Counted from the stretch's first letter, positions 44,720-54,136 are shown. The stretch is DNA of 64,000 bases from Nostoc sp. LEGE 06077 (GCF_015207705.1 NZ_JADEWI010000023.1:1-64000), one strand, 5' to 3'. The notes: generated by a model from the letters alone, not told the origin. Numbers and translations are program-made.

Positions 44720-46807
44720 TTACGAATTACGAATGGGTATTACTGCTTCTGGGTTGACTGTGGCTGCTTGATTTGGTGATCTCGGTTTACCTGTAGTAAT
44801 TACGTAGCGGAGTGTTAGTAATTGCAACCACAACTCTGGATTGCGGAGTTCTAACCAAGGTTGAATCCAATTGAGAAAACTGGGAAACCAAGGACTCAGC
44901 AATATCCTAATTAGGGCATAAGTACTAAAGTTAAAATAACTACCCAGCCATCGGAATAAATCTCTAGGGCCTGCCAGTTCCCAAATCCATAACAACAAGG
45001 CAGGATTTTTGCGGGCGGCTTTGAGTGCCAAGCGATTAAAGGTTAACCAATCACACCTATCTTTGATGAAATTATCCGCAACTGCTGGCGGTTCATCTGC
45101 TAATAGCCCAAAGAAGGTATTCAGCATCGAGTTAATGCGCTGGGGAGGGATGAATTTCCCTGTTGGCACCATCATGCCTTTAGAAAATAGCCACGTTACT
45201 GAAACATTGCTTTGATAAGCCCGAATTTGATTTAAGTGGCGGAAACTCAACAAGTCATGCTTGAGGGCGGTATCTAACAAAGTTGTTAAGCGTTCTAAGT
45301 TCCGCACCAAGGAACCAAAACCCGTAAATACCAGCGGAGATTGCAGGGATGCAGCATCACCGATCGCAATTAATCTATCAACAGCAACTTGGCGATCGCT
45401 ACTACTCACACTAAAATGCCCTGGTATGTATCCAAATGTCGGCTTTTTCCACACCAGTTTATCCATGTCGCAGCGGCGATACTCTGGCAAAATCGTGAAA
45501 AAGTCCTCATACATCTCTAGTAGAGAACCGGGATTATCGGGGTGGACTTCGTGGTAGTGAAATAAATAAATTGTGAGTTCCTCACCCGCACCGGGAAACA
45601 ATTCCCAAATCAACTGTCTTCCCCGTGAAATGTCACCGTGACTGTACAGCACATCACCATATTGGGAATCCCAAACTTCTGGCTCAAATCCGCCATCAAC
45701 CACTGCACCCACAGTCGGACAAACACTATCAAAAGCCCGACCGCCATTTAATTGCCACGCAATGGGCGAAGCGGTTCCCATTGCATCGATTAACAATCGC
45801 CCAGTTACTTGCTTATCTGCTTGGGTGGGTAAATGTTGGACTGTGACTACAACTTGTTTATCATCAATATCCGCACGGATAAATTCAGTTTCGTCCCAGA
45901 TATCACCGCCAGCCGCCCGTAGCTTTTGACCGCACATTCGCAGCCATTTCTCTGAATCTAAAGCAATATTTAATACTGTGGGGGTGTGGAGAATTGGCGA
46001 TCGCAATTTTGGCGGATTATTCCCATCAAAAAATTTGTTAAATCCGTCTTTGTATTCTCTGACAATAATGCTTTCTAACTCGCTGGATGTTACCAAACCC
46101 AGATTGAGTAAGCTTTGTAATTCATCACGCGAAATATTCCATTCGCGGTTCATCCTACCAAAAGGTAAACGTTCCACCAACAATACTTTATATCCCAGTT
46201 TAGCCATTACTGCCGCGTGGACTGCCCCTAGTGCGCCACCGATGTAAATCAAATCATAATCTAACTTGGGATTTGGGGTTTGAGATTTAGGATTGGAGAA
46301 AACTACCTGACGCGGTTCTTGGGGATAACGTACACCTTCGCGCCAGCGTTGTTCCCACCAATAGGCGCGTTTCAGGTCATACTCGCCATTAGGCATTTTC
46401 TGAAAATATTTAGCCGTGAGTGGATAATATGGCGCTAACGCTTCAAAAATTGATTGTTGGGATAAATCAATCGCTGGTGGTTTGGGGTACTGATGGGGAA
46501 AGCGTTGTCTGATTTCGGTTTTGAGGCGGAGTAAAATCTCCTTTTCTTGAGGGAAAGGCTGATCTGACCAACGGAAAACCTTTAAATAAGTAGTTCTCTG
46601 CACCGACCACACAAAAATTGAAATTTCTGTCGGTAATTTTTCGGAAATAGCCTGCTCAGATGCTGTATAGTCTGTAAGTAATTTCAGGCAGAAACCATCT
46701 GGAGTCAGTAATTTTTCCCCAATTCCTGGTTCAAACTCCACTTGCAGCCATTGACGTACCGCTGCTGTGTCTGGAATTGGCACTTCTAAATAAAGGACTT
46801 CTTTCAT
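44720..46807 (-). CDS. CruA/CruP-family lycopene cyclase-like flavoprotein
   Basis: A 695-residue FAD-dependent protein. The N-terminal 165 residues precede the dinucleotide fold YDLIYIGGALGAVHAAVMAK (186-205; GxGxxG-like as GGALGAVHA), VLLVERLPFGRMNREWNISR and a later FAD block RLIAIGDAASLQSPLVFTGF. NREWNISRDEL is a hallmark of the CruA/CruP cyclases, which close the beta rings of carotenoids; the size favours CruA over the shorter CruP. Residues ~171-182 (SNPKSQTPNPKL) are translated from an AATCCCA-type heptamer repeat. Whether it is an active cyclase or a CruP-like protective protein cannot be decided here. Confidence 0.8.
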   Translation of the reverse strand: MKEVLYLEVPIPDTAAVRQWLQVEFEPGIGEKLLTPDGFCLKLLTDYTASEQAISEKLPTEISIFVWSVQRTTYLKVFRWSDQPFPQEKEILLRLKTEIRQRFPHQYPKPPAIDLSQQSIFEALAPYYPLTAKYFQKMPNGEYDLKRAYWWEQRWREGVRYPQEPRQVVFSNPKSQTPNPKLDYDLIYIGGALGAVHAAVMAKLGYKVLLVERLPFGRMNREWNISRDELQSLLNLGLVTSSELESIIVREYKDGFNKFFDGNNPPKLRSPILHTPTVLNIALDSEKWLRMCGQKLRAAGGDIWDETEFIRADIDDKQVVVTVQHLPTQADKQVTGRLLIDAMGTASPIAWQLNGGRAFDSVCPTVGAVVDGGFEPEVWDSQYGDVLYSHGDISRGRQLIWELFPGAGEELTIYLFHYHEVHPDNPGSLLEMYEDFFTILPEYRRCDMDKLVWKKPTFGYIPGHFSVSSSDRQVAVDRLIAIGDAASLQSPLVFTGFGSLVRNLERLTTLLDTALKHDLLSFRHLNQIRAYQSNVSVTWLFSKGMMVPTGKFIPPQRINSMLNTFFGLLADEPPAVADNFIKDRCDWLTFNRLALKAARKNPALLLWIWELAGPRDLFRWLGSYFNFSTYALIRILLSPWFPSFLNWIQPWLELRNPELWLQLLTLRYVITTGKPRSPNQAATVNPEAVIPIRNS
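46265..46296. repeat. Heptamer repeat inside the cyclase-like gene
   Basis: CTTGGGATTTGGGGTTTGAG and GATTTAGGATTGG are units of the TTGGGAT/TTTGGGG kind usually found between genes. Here they are translated in frame as a linker between the N-terminal region and the FAD domain. Confidence 0.7.
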
Positions 46808-46968
46808 GTTTCCTTGACATCTCCGCTTAAAATACTCATTTCGACAGATTTATTAATGGCGAAAATTCCGGTAGACTCCGCCCTATTAGCCAAATAAAGA
46901 TTCTGTAAAGACCTTTTAATAATTTGTCAAACTTTTTTATTCATTTTGTAACTTTGTAAACCCACGCC

Positions 46969-47202
46969 ATGAATTATCCCATTCCCGACAGCCCTCAAGA
47001 CATTCTCGCCTTACAACAAAAGCCAGTTGATGAAGAACTTGTAGCTTCCGCGATCGCCGGAGTAATTAAAATTGTCCGTTCTCAAGGTAAATCTTTGGAA
47101 GACTTAACCGCCCAAATTCTGGAAGATGATCCATTATTAGATCGGCAGCAACGACGTTGGCTAAGTCAATTGCTGGCTCAAGCCTGGGAAAGTTTTACCT
47201 AG
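46969..47202 (+). CDS. Small conserved cyanobacterial protein, 77 residues
   Basis: I do not recognise a named domain. It is helical and acidic, opening MNYPIPDSPQDILALQQKPV, with AIAGVIKIVRSQGKSLEDLT and a C-terminal block LLDRQQRRWLSQLLAQAWES. It has no signal or membrane segment. The composition and regular helices suggest a real protein of the small conserved cyanobacterial kind. It is divergent from the cyclase-like gene, 161 bases apart, and alone on its strand. Confidence 0.7.
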   Translation: MNYPIPDSPQDILALQQKPVDEELVASAIAGVIKIVRSQGKSLEDLTAQILEDDPLLDRQQRRWLSQLLAQAWESFT

Positions 47203-47547
47203 AAGACAAAAGAGAGTCCTCCTAAAACAAGCTTCAGAGCGAAGAATCAAAGAGGGGCGAGAGGCTAGGGGTTAGTATTTTTACTCAGCACTCCATACTT
47301 TCAACACCGAAAGGAAAATGTTGTTACTCCTATAACCTGGCACTTCTTATAAATTAATATAATGCTGGCGTAGGTTGGGTGAAGCGTAGCGTAACCCAAC
47401 ATTCAAGAGGCTTGGGATTGTTGAGGTTAACTTTTACCCAACCTTAATATATTGAGATCTGTTGTGGATTTAAAACCCACTAGTACAGTATCTGGAATCG
47501 CTAAAAGGCTTGTGGTATCACTATTCTTTCTTTTTCCTTTTGACTTT
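47203..47547. other. Repeat-rich gap before the CHAT gene end
   Basis: GTTGGGT at 47374-47380 pairs with ACCCAAC at 47394-47400 around GAAGCGTAGCGTA, a dispersed repeat type. A related CCCAACC follows at about 47436-47443. TTTTGACTTTTTACTTTTGCC heptamers at about 47537 lead into the gene end. Two short plus-strand frames here are repeat-derived and not called. Confidence 0.6.
47373..47400. repeat. GGTTGGGT dispersed inverted repeat
   Basis: GGTTGGGTGAAGCGTAGC followed by GTAACCCAAC, a short stem-loop of the kind scattered through Nostocales genomes. The arms match those of the palindrome at 44233-44262. Confidence 0.6.
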
Positions 47548-50247
47548 TTACTTTTGCCTTGTTGTACTAGTTATGGGTGTCCAATTACCAGAAGGAACAA
47601 AAGCCGCCCAATATTGCGGATGCTTATATTCCTGGCTATTGAGTAAATCTAACTGTGCAGTACGTAAAGCTTCATGCCTACCTTTACCTGCTTGCAAATT
47701 CTGGTAATACTTCACCATTAAATCCTTTGTCGCCGCATCATCCACCTGCCACAAACTTAAAACCTGACTTTGCGAACCAGCAATTACCAAAGCACGACGC
47801 AAACCATAAACACCATCACCAACCTTTACATCACCCTTACCAGTGTCACAAGCCGACAGCACAACTAATTGATTAGAACGTAAATCTAAACCAGCGACTT
47901 CCAGTGCTGTCAACACACCATCATCATTATTATTTGTGACTTGTTTACGTTTGTTAAACCCAGCCAACACCAACCCAGAACGCAACAAAGGATTTTCCAC
48001 TTCTAAAATCTTCGGTTGACGCGGTGTTAATTCTAAATCTAGTGATGCGTTGAGATTTTGTTCAACATCAGCGATGAAGAAACCGTGAGTAGCTAAATGT
48101 AAAATACGAGGGCTTTGTAGTTGTTTAACTGCCGTTTCTGTCGCATCTTTACCTAACAGAATTTTTGCATTGGGTAAAACCTTTTTAATCCCTGCGGCTT
48201 CATCTTTAGTAGCAGGTAATGAGTCAAATTCTAGGTTTGCCAAATCACCAGAACGCCGATTTTGAGAACCACGCACACCCGATGTTTGAGCAGATGCTAT
48301 TGTTTGCCCTTGATTGTTGTAGTCAATATCTGCCAACACAACAGGTGCAGAAGTATTGTTAACATTTGATTGAAAACGTAATAAATCCCGCCCACTGGTG
48401 AGATAAGAAAAAGCGTAACGTTGAATGAGGAATTTATCTTGCTCATCCTTGAGGGCTTCAAAGGGAATTAATGTTAATTGCCCATCGGGTGAGATTAATA
48501 TATGTTTGGCATCACCCAATAAAGGACGGATGGGTGCGATTAATTTCTCATCTAAAGTACGGGCAAGTTTTTTGAATGTCCTTCCGGTGGCTAATGCTGC
48601 TCGAAAATCAATAGCTAACTTATCAATTTCTGCGGCTTCACCTAAATCAACCCACTTGGGTTCACCTTTGGAGCGTAAAACTGCCACAGCATAACGCGGT
48701 TTACCCCACTTTTGAGCATTCGTCTTGGCTTTGACATTGTATGGTTGATACTGGACAATTTCTACCAAAGCTGCATCTTGAGGTATTTTTGCTTGAATGG
48801 CTGTTAACTCTATTGGTTGAGTTTGCTGACGGAATTCGTCACTTTTAGCACTAATAGCTGCTTCTAATTTTTCCTTTTGTGCTTCCAGTTGCTCCAGTTG
48901 AGTTTTAAGGTTAGAAGTTTGTTGTCCTGAATCAGAGAATACTAATGTTGAGAGTTGCTGTTGTATTTGCAGCCATTGAGCAAATAATTTTTGAGTTTCT
49001 GGATTTTTGTTGATTTGAGCGCGTAAGATTTGAATACTGTCAGCTACGGCATCTAACACCAGCCCTTTGCGGCGGAGTACAGTAGTTAAAGCTAGAGATG
49101 CGGCTGTTTTTTGATTGCGAGCTTCTTGCAGGGATAGAGAGACAGTAGCATAGGTTGTCCCTAAAAAAGTCTCAATATAGCTCTGTTTTCTTTGTTCAGA
49201 GCCGATGGCAAAAATTATATTGAGATTTTGTCTTTCAACTTCTAAGCCACGGCGTAAGAAATGGATAGCACGAGTAATATCACCCTTTGCTTGGTACAGT
49301 CCTGCCAAATTATCCAACCTAGTGGCAGTGTTGGGATGAACATTCGACAGTACCTTCTCTGTAATAGCCAGAGCGCGGAGATACAAAGGTTCTGCCTGTT
49401 GATAATTTCCTTGTACACGATAGAGTAAAGCTAAATTATTTAAGCTAGTGGCGACATGAGGATGTTCTTTACCCAGCACCTTCTCATAGATAGCCAAAGC
49501 GCGGAGGTACAAAGATTCCGCTTGTTGATATTTCCCCTGTAACTCATAAATATTAGCCAAATTATTTAAACTTATGGCGACATGGGGATGCTCTTTACCC
49601 AGTGCCTTCTCATAGATAGCTAGGGAACGAAGATACAGTGGTTCCGCCTGTTGATAATTTCCCTGTAGGCGATACAGTTCTGCTAAATTATTCAAACTAG
49701 AAGCGACATGAGAATGTTCTTTACCCAGCGTTTTCTCTAAAATTGCTATAGCACGGAGATACAGCGGTTCCGCCTGTTGATAATTTCCTTGGAACTGATA
49801 AAGTAAAGCTAAATTATTTAAGCTAGTAGCGACATGGGGATGTTCTTTACCCAGCACTTTCTCTAAAATTCCTAGAGAACGGAGATACAGTGGTTCCGCC
49901 TGTTGATAATTTCCCTGAGCGCGATACAGTGCTGCTAAATTATTTAAGCTAATGGCTACATCGAGATTTTCTTTCCCCAGCACCATCTCATAGATAGCCA
50001 GTGCGCGTTTTGACAAAGGAATGCCAGTAGAGTATTTCCCTTCTTGATATAACTTGAGTGCCTGTTCATCAAGTTCTAAAGCTTCTTTTAACGCTGCTTG
50101 TTGCTCTGTTGAATATGCAGGAGTTTGCTGTTGCGCTATAGTTTTAACCGGCATACTCAACATTAGCTCTGTGGTCATCGCACCTGCTACTGTCCAAGGT
50201 GCTAGACATATACCCGCAGCATGAATTGCGCCTAATAACTTTTTCAC
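47548..50247 (-). CDS. Exported TPR-CHAT protein (caspase-fold peptidase)
   Basis: An 899-residue protein. A signal peptide (KKLLGAIHAAGICLAPWTVA ... MPVKTIAQ) predicts export. Six near-identical 42-residue TPRs occupy 72-323 (unit pattern YQQAEPLYLRALAIYEKVLG then KEHPHVATSLNNLA), followed by a degenerate one, then a coiled linker (430-475). The C-terminal CHAT domain has the catalytic pair H721 (LHLATHGFF) and C800 (VVLSACDTGKGD), with GLRRALVIAGSQSQVLSLW and YWAAFVPSG. CHAT domains are caspase/separase-fold proteases. No partner such as a gasdermin or a type III-E CRISPR effector is encoded nearby. The substrate and trigger are unknown. Confidence 0.92.
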   Translation of the reverse strand: MKKLLGAIHAAGICLAPWTVAGAMTTELMLSMPVKTIAQQQTPAYSTEQQAALKEALELDEQALKLYQEGKYSTGIPLSKRALAIYEMVLGKENLDVAISLNNLAALYRAQGNYQQAEPLYLRSLGILEKVLGKEHPHVATSLNNLALLYQFQGNYQQAEPLYLRAIAILEKTLGKEHSHVASSLNNLAELYRLQGNYQQAEPLYLRSLAIYEKALGKEHPHVAISLNNLANIYELQGKYQQAESLYLRALAIYEKVLGKEHPHVATSLNNLALLYRVQGNYQQAEPLYLRALAITEKVLSNVHPNTATRLDNLAGLYQAKGDITRAIHFLRRGLEVERQNLNIIFAIGSEQRKQSYIETFLGTTYATVSLSLQEARNQKTAASLALTTVLRRKGLVLDAVADSIQILRAQINKNPETQKLFAQWLQIQQQLSTLVFSDSGQQTSNLKTQLEQLEAQKEKLEAAISAKSDEFRQQTQPIELTAIQAKIPQDAALVEIVQYQPYNVKAKTNAQKWGKPRYAVAVLRSKGEPKWVDLGEAAEIDKLAIDFRAALATGRTFKKLARTLDEKLIAPIRPLLGDAKHILISPDGQLTLIPFEALKDEQDKFLIQRYAFSYLTSGRDLLRFQSNVNNTSAPVVLADIDYNNQGQTIASAQTSGVRGSQNRRSGDLANLEFDSLPATKDEAAGIKKVLPNAKILLGKDATETAVKQLQSPRILHLATHGFFIADVEQNLNASLDLELTPRQPKILEVENPLLRSGLVLAGFNKRKQVTNNNDDGVLTALEVAGLDLRSNQLVVLSACDTGKGDVKVGDGVYGLRRALVIAGSQSQVLSLWQVDDAATKDLMVKYYQNLQAGKGRHEALRTAQLDLLNSQEYKHPQYWAAFVPSGNWTPITSTTRQK
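49279..50034 (-). repeat. Six 126-bp tandem repeats encoding TPRs
   Basis: Each unit encodes 42 residues of the TPR array (residues 72-323 of the CHAT protein). Units share long identical DNA stretches such as CCGCCTGTTGATAATTTCC, so the array has been copied recently or is being homogenised. The repeat number may vary among strains. Confidence 0.85.
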
Positions 50248-50556
50248 ACTTAAATTACAAGCTTTTTAGTTTGGCTATGAAATAGATCATGCCGGACTCA
50301 GCAATTTTCGCAAAGCAGTTGTCAAAAAATTCAACAACTCCCGTCTTATTCTTTGCGCCTTAGCGCCTCTGCGTGAGACAAAACCACATCCCACAACACC
50401 AAACGTAGAAAATTTACTGACACTTATACCTCAAAGCCTCACCTTTCACCTTCTGAACCTCAACATTCGAGCAAAAAGCTGGCAACTTTGTCTTCAGAAC
50501 TCGAAAGTTCTTATTTCAAACAAGAATGTTGTTGTTTAAAACCTGAAAAGCCAAAA
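50248..50556. other. Gap with a dispersed repeat
   Basis: CTTTGCGCCTTAGCGCCTCT and GCGTGAGA at 50351-50378 form a dispersed repeat type common in cyanobacterial spacers. No gene, operator or structured RNA is otherwise visible. Confidence 0.5.
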
Positions 50557-51174
50557 TTAAGCAATGCTTTGAAAAATTTGTTCGAGAGTCAAATTTAGCT
50601 CTGGGAAAATCTGTGAGATGATGCGGTCATGATTGAGGAATTGGTGAACTTGGTATTCTCCATCAACTAACGAGTAAACCGAAATAGTAGGTTGTTTGGG
50701 ATTACCGATAAATCGCCTACCGCCTAAAGCAGCATAATCTACAATCCAGTATTCAGGAATGCCTACCGCCTCATAATCAGCTGCTTTTTTTAAATAATCA
50801 TCTCTCCAGTTAGTACTAACGACCTCAATTGCTAAAGGAATTGATTTAGCTTGGCTAACAGTTGATGCTTTTTTCCACAGAGGCTCATTCACTAAATTAG
50901 GCTGATTTAAGATCAGGATATCTGGTGAATAGGCTGATTCGCCTTCCAATGGTTTAATAAACGCTGTTTTGGGAATAAAGTAAGGCAGTTTTAAACGTTT
51001 ATATTCTGTAACTATTTCTCCAACTAAAAATCCAATAAGCTGTTCATGGTCGCCAGTAGGTGGGGACATTTCAACAATTACTCCGTCGTGCAATTCATAG
51101 CGTCGCTGTTGTTTGTCTGGATACCAAGCGATAAATTCATCAAATGTAACTAGTTTACGTAAGGTTTGAGTCAT
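50557..51174 (-). CDS. Uma2 family (DUF820) endonuclease-like protein
   Basis: PD-(D/E)xK-fold protein of about 205 residues, very abundant in cyanobacteria. The pattern is intact: TFDEFIAWYPDKQQRRYELH, then HDGVIVEMSPPTGDHEQLIG, the catalytic YSPDILILNQ and LAIEVVSTNWRDDYLKK, and the closing GIPEYWIVDYA. The biological substrate of these proteins is unknown; many copies may be selfish or defence-associated. I start at ATG 51174 (MTQTLRKLVTF). The longer open frame to 51222 adds residues (MPAGLYRTQHS) that are simply a translated dispersed repeat. It stands alone. Confidence 0.87.
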   Translation of the reverse strand: MTQTLRKLVTFDEFIAWYPDKQQRRYELHDGVIVEMSPPTGDHEQLIGFLVGEIVTEYKRLKLPYFIPKTAFIKPLEGESAYSPDILILNQPNLVNEPLWKKASTVSQAKSIPLAIEVVSTNWRDDYLKKAADYEAVGIPEYWIVDYAALGGRRFIGNPKQPTISVYSLVDGEYQVHQFLNHDRIISQIFPELNLTLEQIFQSIA

Positions 51175-51202
51175 CTGAGTGTTGAGTGTTGAGTGTTGAG
51201 TT

Positions 51203-51268
51203 CTGTAAAGCCCTGCGGGCATGGCTGCGCTTAGAGCGGTAGCGGGGCGTTCAGCCCGTGCTGAGTAA
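51203..51268 (-). repeat. Dispersed repeat, copy A
   Basis: On the minus strand it reads CAGCACGGGCTGAACGCCCC then GCTACCGCTCTAAGCGCAGC and CATGCCCGCAGGGCTTTACA, as in copies at 53913-54020 and 60661-60745. GAGTGTT heptamers (51174-51200) adjoin it. Confidence 0.75.
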
Positions 51269-51307
51269 TAATACTAGCCCCCAGCCGCTAGTTCCTAGTT
51301 CCTAATA

Positions 51308-52942
51308 CTACGTCTTCAATGCTGCTTCGGCTTGGGAATGTAATAACAAACCATATTCCAATCCCTCAACTACTGCTTGATAGGAAGCTGCCAAAATATT
51401 GGTAGAAACGCCGATAGTTGTCCAGCGTTGATGGCCGTTTCCTGACTCTACTAAGGCTCTGGTTTTGGCTGCTGTACCCGCGTGTCCGTCGAGAATCCGC
51501 ACTTTGTAATCTGTTAATTCAAACCTGGCGAGTTGGGGATAAAAGTTGACTAAAGCTTTACGTAAGGCTGCATCTAAAGCTGCAACGGGGCCGTTTCCTT
51601 CCGCTGCTTCCAAAATATTTTGCCTGTTGACAGCGACTTTCACTGTGGCTAAAGCACTACTGGTTTCTTTACCTTCCACTAAGTCACAATGTACTTGAAA
51701 GCCTTTGACTTCAAAAAATTCTTGTCTTGCGCCTAAAGCTTCATACATCAACAGTGCAAAACTCGCTTCTGCGGCTTCAAATTGATAGCCTTGGCTCTCC
51801 AATTGTTTGAGGCGTTGGAGAATTTGCCGCGCTTCTGGGGTTTGCTTATCTAATTCAATACCAAAAGTCCGGGCTTTGGCTAATACATTACTGAGTCCCG
51901 ATTGTTCGGAAATTACTATCCGCCGCCGATTCCCGACTTGTTCCGGTTGAATGTGTTCATAAGTGAGGGGATTACGTTCAACTGCGGAGACATGAACGCC
52001 GCCTTTGTGAGCAAAAGCCGAACGTCCGACAAAGGGTGCGTGTTCATCAGGGGCAAGATTTACTACCTCACTGACAAAGCGACTCGCTTCTGTTAGTTGA
52101 ATAAGCTGGTGTTCTCCGATACAGCTATAACCCATCTTTAATTGTAAGTTAGGTATTAAAGAACAAAGGTTGGCATTGCCGCAGCGTTCACCATATCCAT
52201 TTATTGTTCCTTGTACCATTGTTGCCCCAGCCATAACAGCGGCTAGGGCATTTGCTACTGCCATATCGCAATCATTATGAGTATGAATGCCAATTTGAGG
52301 TTTTGTCATTGGTTTTTGACAAATGACAGATGATAAAAGACTATTAACAGTTTGCACACTTTCGCTGACTTCGTGAGGCAAAGTTCCGCCATTTGTATCA
52401 CATAAAACGAGCCATTCAGCCCCTGCGGCGATCGCGGCCTGTAATGTCTGTAAAGCATAATCAGAGTTGTGTTTGTAGCCATCGAACCAATGTTCGGCAT
52501 CGTAGATCACGCGTCTACCATGTGAGCGAAAATACTCAATAGTATCGCGGATCATCGCTAAATTTTCTTCTAAAGTTGTCTTGAGACTTTCTGTAACGTG
52601 TAAATCCCAAGATTTGCCAAAAATTGTTACCCAGCGAGAACCCGCCGTTAAAATTGCTTGCAACATTGGTTCAGCCTCGGCCACGGTATGGGGGCGACGC
52701 GTAGAACAAAATGCCACAATTTCTGAATGTTTGAGCGGATCTTCTTGGAGTTGCCAGAAAAATTGAACATCCTTCGGATTGGCACCAGGCCAACCGCCTT
52801 CAATGAAAGGAATTCTAAGTTGGTCGAGTCTTTTGGCAATGCGTAGCTTGTCTTCAATAGACACTGATAGCCCTTCGCATTGAGTGCCATCCCGTAGCGT
52901 GGTGTCATAAAGCCAAATTTGCGGAGAAGAATTTGTGGTCAT
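51308..52942 (-). CDS. cimA: (R)-citramalate synthase CimA
   Basis: Condenses pyruvate with acetyl-CoA to citramalate, giving a threonine-independent route to 2-oxobutyrate and isoleucine. The 544-residue protein opens IWLYDTTLRDGTQCEGLSVS, a CimA rather than LeuA pattern. It then shows FIEGGWPGANPKD, GIHTHNDCDMAVANALAAV (metal-binding HxHND), NGYGERCGNANLCSLIPNLQ and FAHKGGVHVSAV. The C-terminal part (420-540) is the LeuA-type allosteric dimer domain (VNFYPQLARFELTDYKVRIL, GNGHQRWTTIGVSTNILAAS), where isoleucine feedback is expected. Full length. It is monocistronic. Confidence 0.95.
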   Translation of the reverse strand: MTTNSSPQIWLYDTTLRDGTQCEGLSVSIEDKLRIAKRLDQLRIPFIEGGWPGANPKDVQFFWQLQEDPLKHSEIVAFCSTRRPHTVAEAEPMLQAILTAGSRWVTIFGKSWDLHVTESLKTTLEENLAMIRDTIEYFRSHGRRVIYDAEHWFDGYKHNSDYALQTLQAAIAAGAEWLVLCDTNGGTLPHEVSESVQTVNSLLSSVICQKPMTKPQIGIHTHNDCDMAVANALAAVMAGATMVQGTINGYGERCGNANLCSLIPNLQLKMGYSCIGEHQLIQLTEASRFVSEVVNLAPDEHAPFVGRSAFAHKGGVHVSAVERNPLTYEHIQPEQVGNRRRIVISEQSGLSNVLAKARTFGIELDKQTPEARQILQRLKQLESQGYQFEAAEASFALLMYEALGARQEFFEVKGFQVHCDLVEGKETSSALATVKVAVNRQNILEAAEGNGPVAALDAALRKALVNFYPQLARFELTDYKVRILDGHAGTAAKTRALVESGNGHQRWTTIGVSTNILAASYQAVVEGLEYGLLLHSQAEAALKT

Positions 52943-53395
52943 AAGACAAGATCATGGGAGACAACTGTAGAGGAAATGTGCCAATATACAACAAAAAGCC
53001 AGTTTTGTAATTTAACTATGCCCAAAGTACTAGCTAAAAATACGTGCGTCTGTCGCTGCGCCCAACGCCGCGTTCAGGTAGATTAAGGCGTATAGGGAAA
53101 TTTTGGGGTTTAAATTACAAAAAATTTTGCAGCAAAATGGTATTGACCTCTAAAACGGTGGTGCTAAAGCAAAGAACAGTCAGTTAGTTGGTAGTGATGG
53201 TGCTAGTGCGATCGATCAATCAAGTGATGTATTGACTGTGAATTAACGTCACAAAGGCCGCGATCGCTTCCTTCCCATTCTCCTACAATAGACCTGCGTT
53301 TAGCCCCTCAAGCAGAGGATGTTACGGATTATTGGATCAGGGCTATCGGATAGGACAGGAAATCAAAAGGTTAGGTTACAAAGGAGAAAAACAAT
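52943..53395. other. Gene-free divergent region
   Basis: About 450 bases between cimA and the 155-residue membrane protein. It contains two HIP1-like sites and a G/C-rich stretch (GTCTGTCGCTGCGCCCAACG, about 53048) resembling a dispersed repeat. No gene or clear operator is seen. Confidence 0.5.
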
Positions 53396-53863
53396 ATGGG
53401 TAGATGGACACCGCTTATTCTGATGGGTGGAGGCTTGGCAATTTTATTGGGTACATTGCTAGGCATCAACTTTCCAATGGGTGGAGGGCAACAAACTGCC
53501 AGCAATAATGCTCCCGGTGGCAAAACATCAAGAGTTCTCCCAGCTAATATTAATGTTAATAGCACTGCCCCCAGTAGAGGTAGTCGTGGCTTAAGTGAAG
53601 ATAGAGCCAGCACTACCCAAGAAGATAATGCTCCCACAGAAGCTAGAGGCAGCAGAAGTGCTAGGCAGGAAAGTGTGAGACAGGAAAACCTGAATACCAA
53701 CACAACTGAACGCCGCACCAGCGTTGCTCAAAATACTACTCCCAGCGAATCATTTTCCACTCCTGACAATACAGATATAACAAATACCAGAGAAGTACAA
53801 TCAACTGATACATCCGTTAGTGATAACGAATCTACAAGAGAGCCAATTCGGGCTTTGTGGTAG
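53396..53863 (+). CDS. Small membrane-anchored Ser/Thr/Asn-rich protein
   Basis: Unknown function. The 155-residue protein has one N-terminal helix (LILMGGGLAILLGTLLGI) followed by a long disordered hydrophilic tail rich in S, T, N, R and E (GSRGLSEDRASTTQEDNAPT) without cysteines or catalytic motifs. It ends with REPIRALW. The strong ribosome site AAAGGAG lies 11 bases ahead of the ATG. The composition suggests a surface-exposed or periplasmic spacer. The gene is followed by a large repeat cluster. Confidence 0.75.
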   Translation: MGRWTPLILMGGGLAILLGTLLGINFPMGGGQQTASNNAPGGKTSRVLPANINVNSTAPSRGSRGLSEDRASTTQEDNAPTEARGSRSARQESVRQENLNTNTTERRTSVAQNTTPSESFSTPDNTDITNTREVQSTDTSVSDNESTREPIRALW

Positions 53864-53912
53864 GAAAGAAGGCAGAAGGCAGTGGTTCGACTGCGCTCAC
53901 CAACCAGAGGCA

Positions 53913-54020
53913 GGAGGCAGGAGGCAGGAGAAAATTTTTACTCAGCACGGGCTAAACGCCCCGCTACCGCTCTAAGCGCAGCCATGCCCGCAGGGCTTTA
54001 CAGCACTCAGCACTCAGCAC
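53913..54020 (+). repeat. Dispersed repeat, copy B
   Basis: GGCAGGAGGCAGGAGAAAAT then TTTTACTCAGCACGGGCTAA, ACGCCCCGCTACCGCTCTAA, GCGCAGCCATGCCCGCAGGG and CTTTACAGCACTCAGCACTC. It is the longest of the three copies. The left part matches copy C in inverse orientation, and the right part matches copy A. Confidence 0.8.
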
Positions 54021-54035
54021 TTAAGACTCCGCACT

Positions 54036-54136
54036 TGGTCAAAACTAGTCATTGGTTACAAGTTATTAGTTATAAGTTATTTAGTTGTGTACTAATGATC
54101 AATGGCTAATAACCAATGACTAATGACTAATGACTA
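54036..54136. repeat. Heptamer tandem repeats containing the thiO/thiG start
   Basis: Seven-base units (TTATTAG, TTATAAG, AATAACC, AATGACT) run up to the gene. ATG occurs at 54116, 54123 and 54130, seven bases apart and so in three different frames; only 54130 opens the ThiO/ThiG frame. Confidence 0.75.

Noticed and set aside
47452-47876. Short plus-strand frames near the end of the CHAT gene
   Set aside because: They overlap the real minus-strand gene and a repeat cluster, with no domain content.
49279-50034. Regular 126-bp repeats as a CRISPR-like array
   Set aside because: The period is an exact multiple of three, the units are contiguous without spacers and they encode TPRs in frame.
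47548-50247. TPR-CHAT as a CRISPR-guided caspase (Craspase-type) component
   Set aside because: No Cas7-11, CRISPR array or other cas gene lies in the window, and the protein has a signal peptide; it is a stand-alone CHAT protein.
53882-54109. 75-codon open frame on the plus strand
   Set aside because: It is read entirely through dispersed repeat copy B and heptamers; the same peptide (MPAGLYxTQHS) appears wherever this repeat occurs.
53864-54129. Possible second TPP riboswitch before thiO/thiG
   Set aside because: The upstream DNA is filled by repeats and none of the thi-box blocks seen at 25381-25457 is present.
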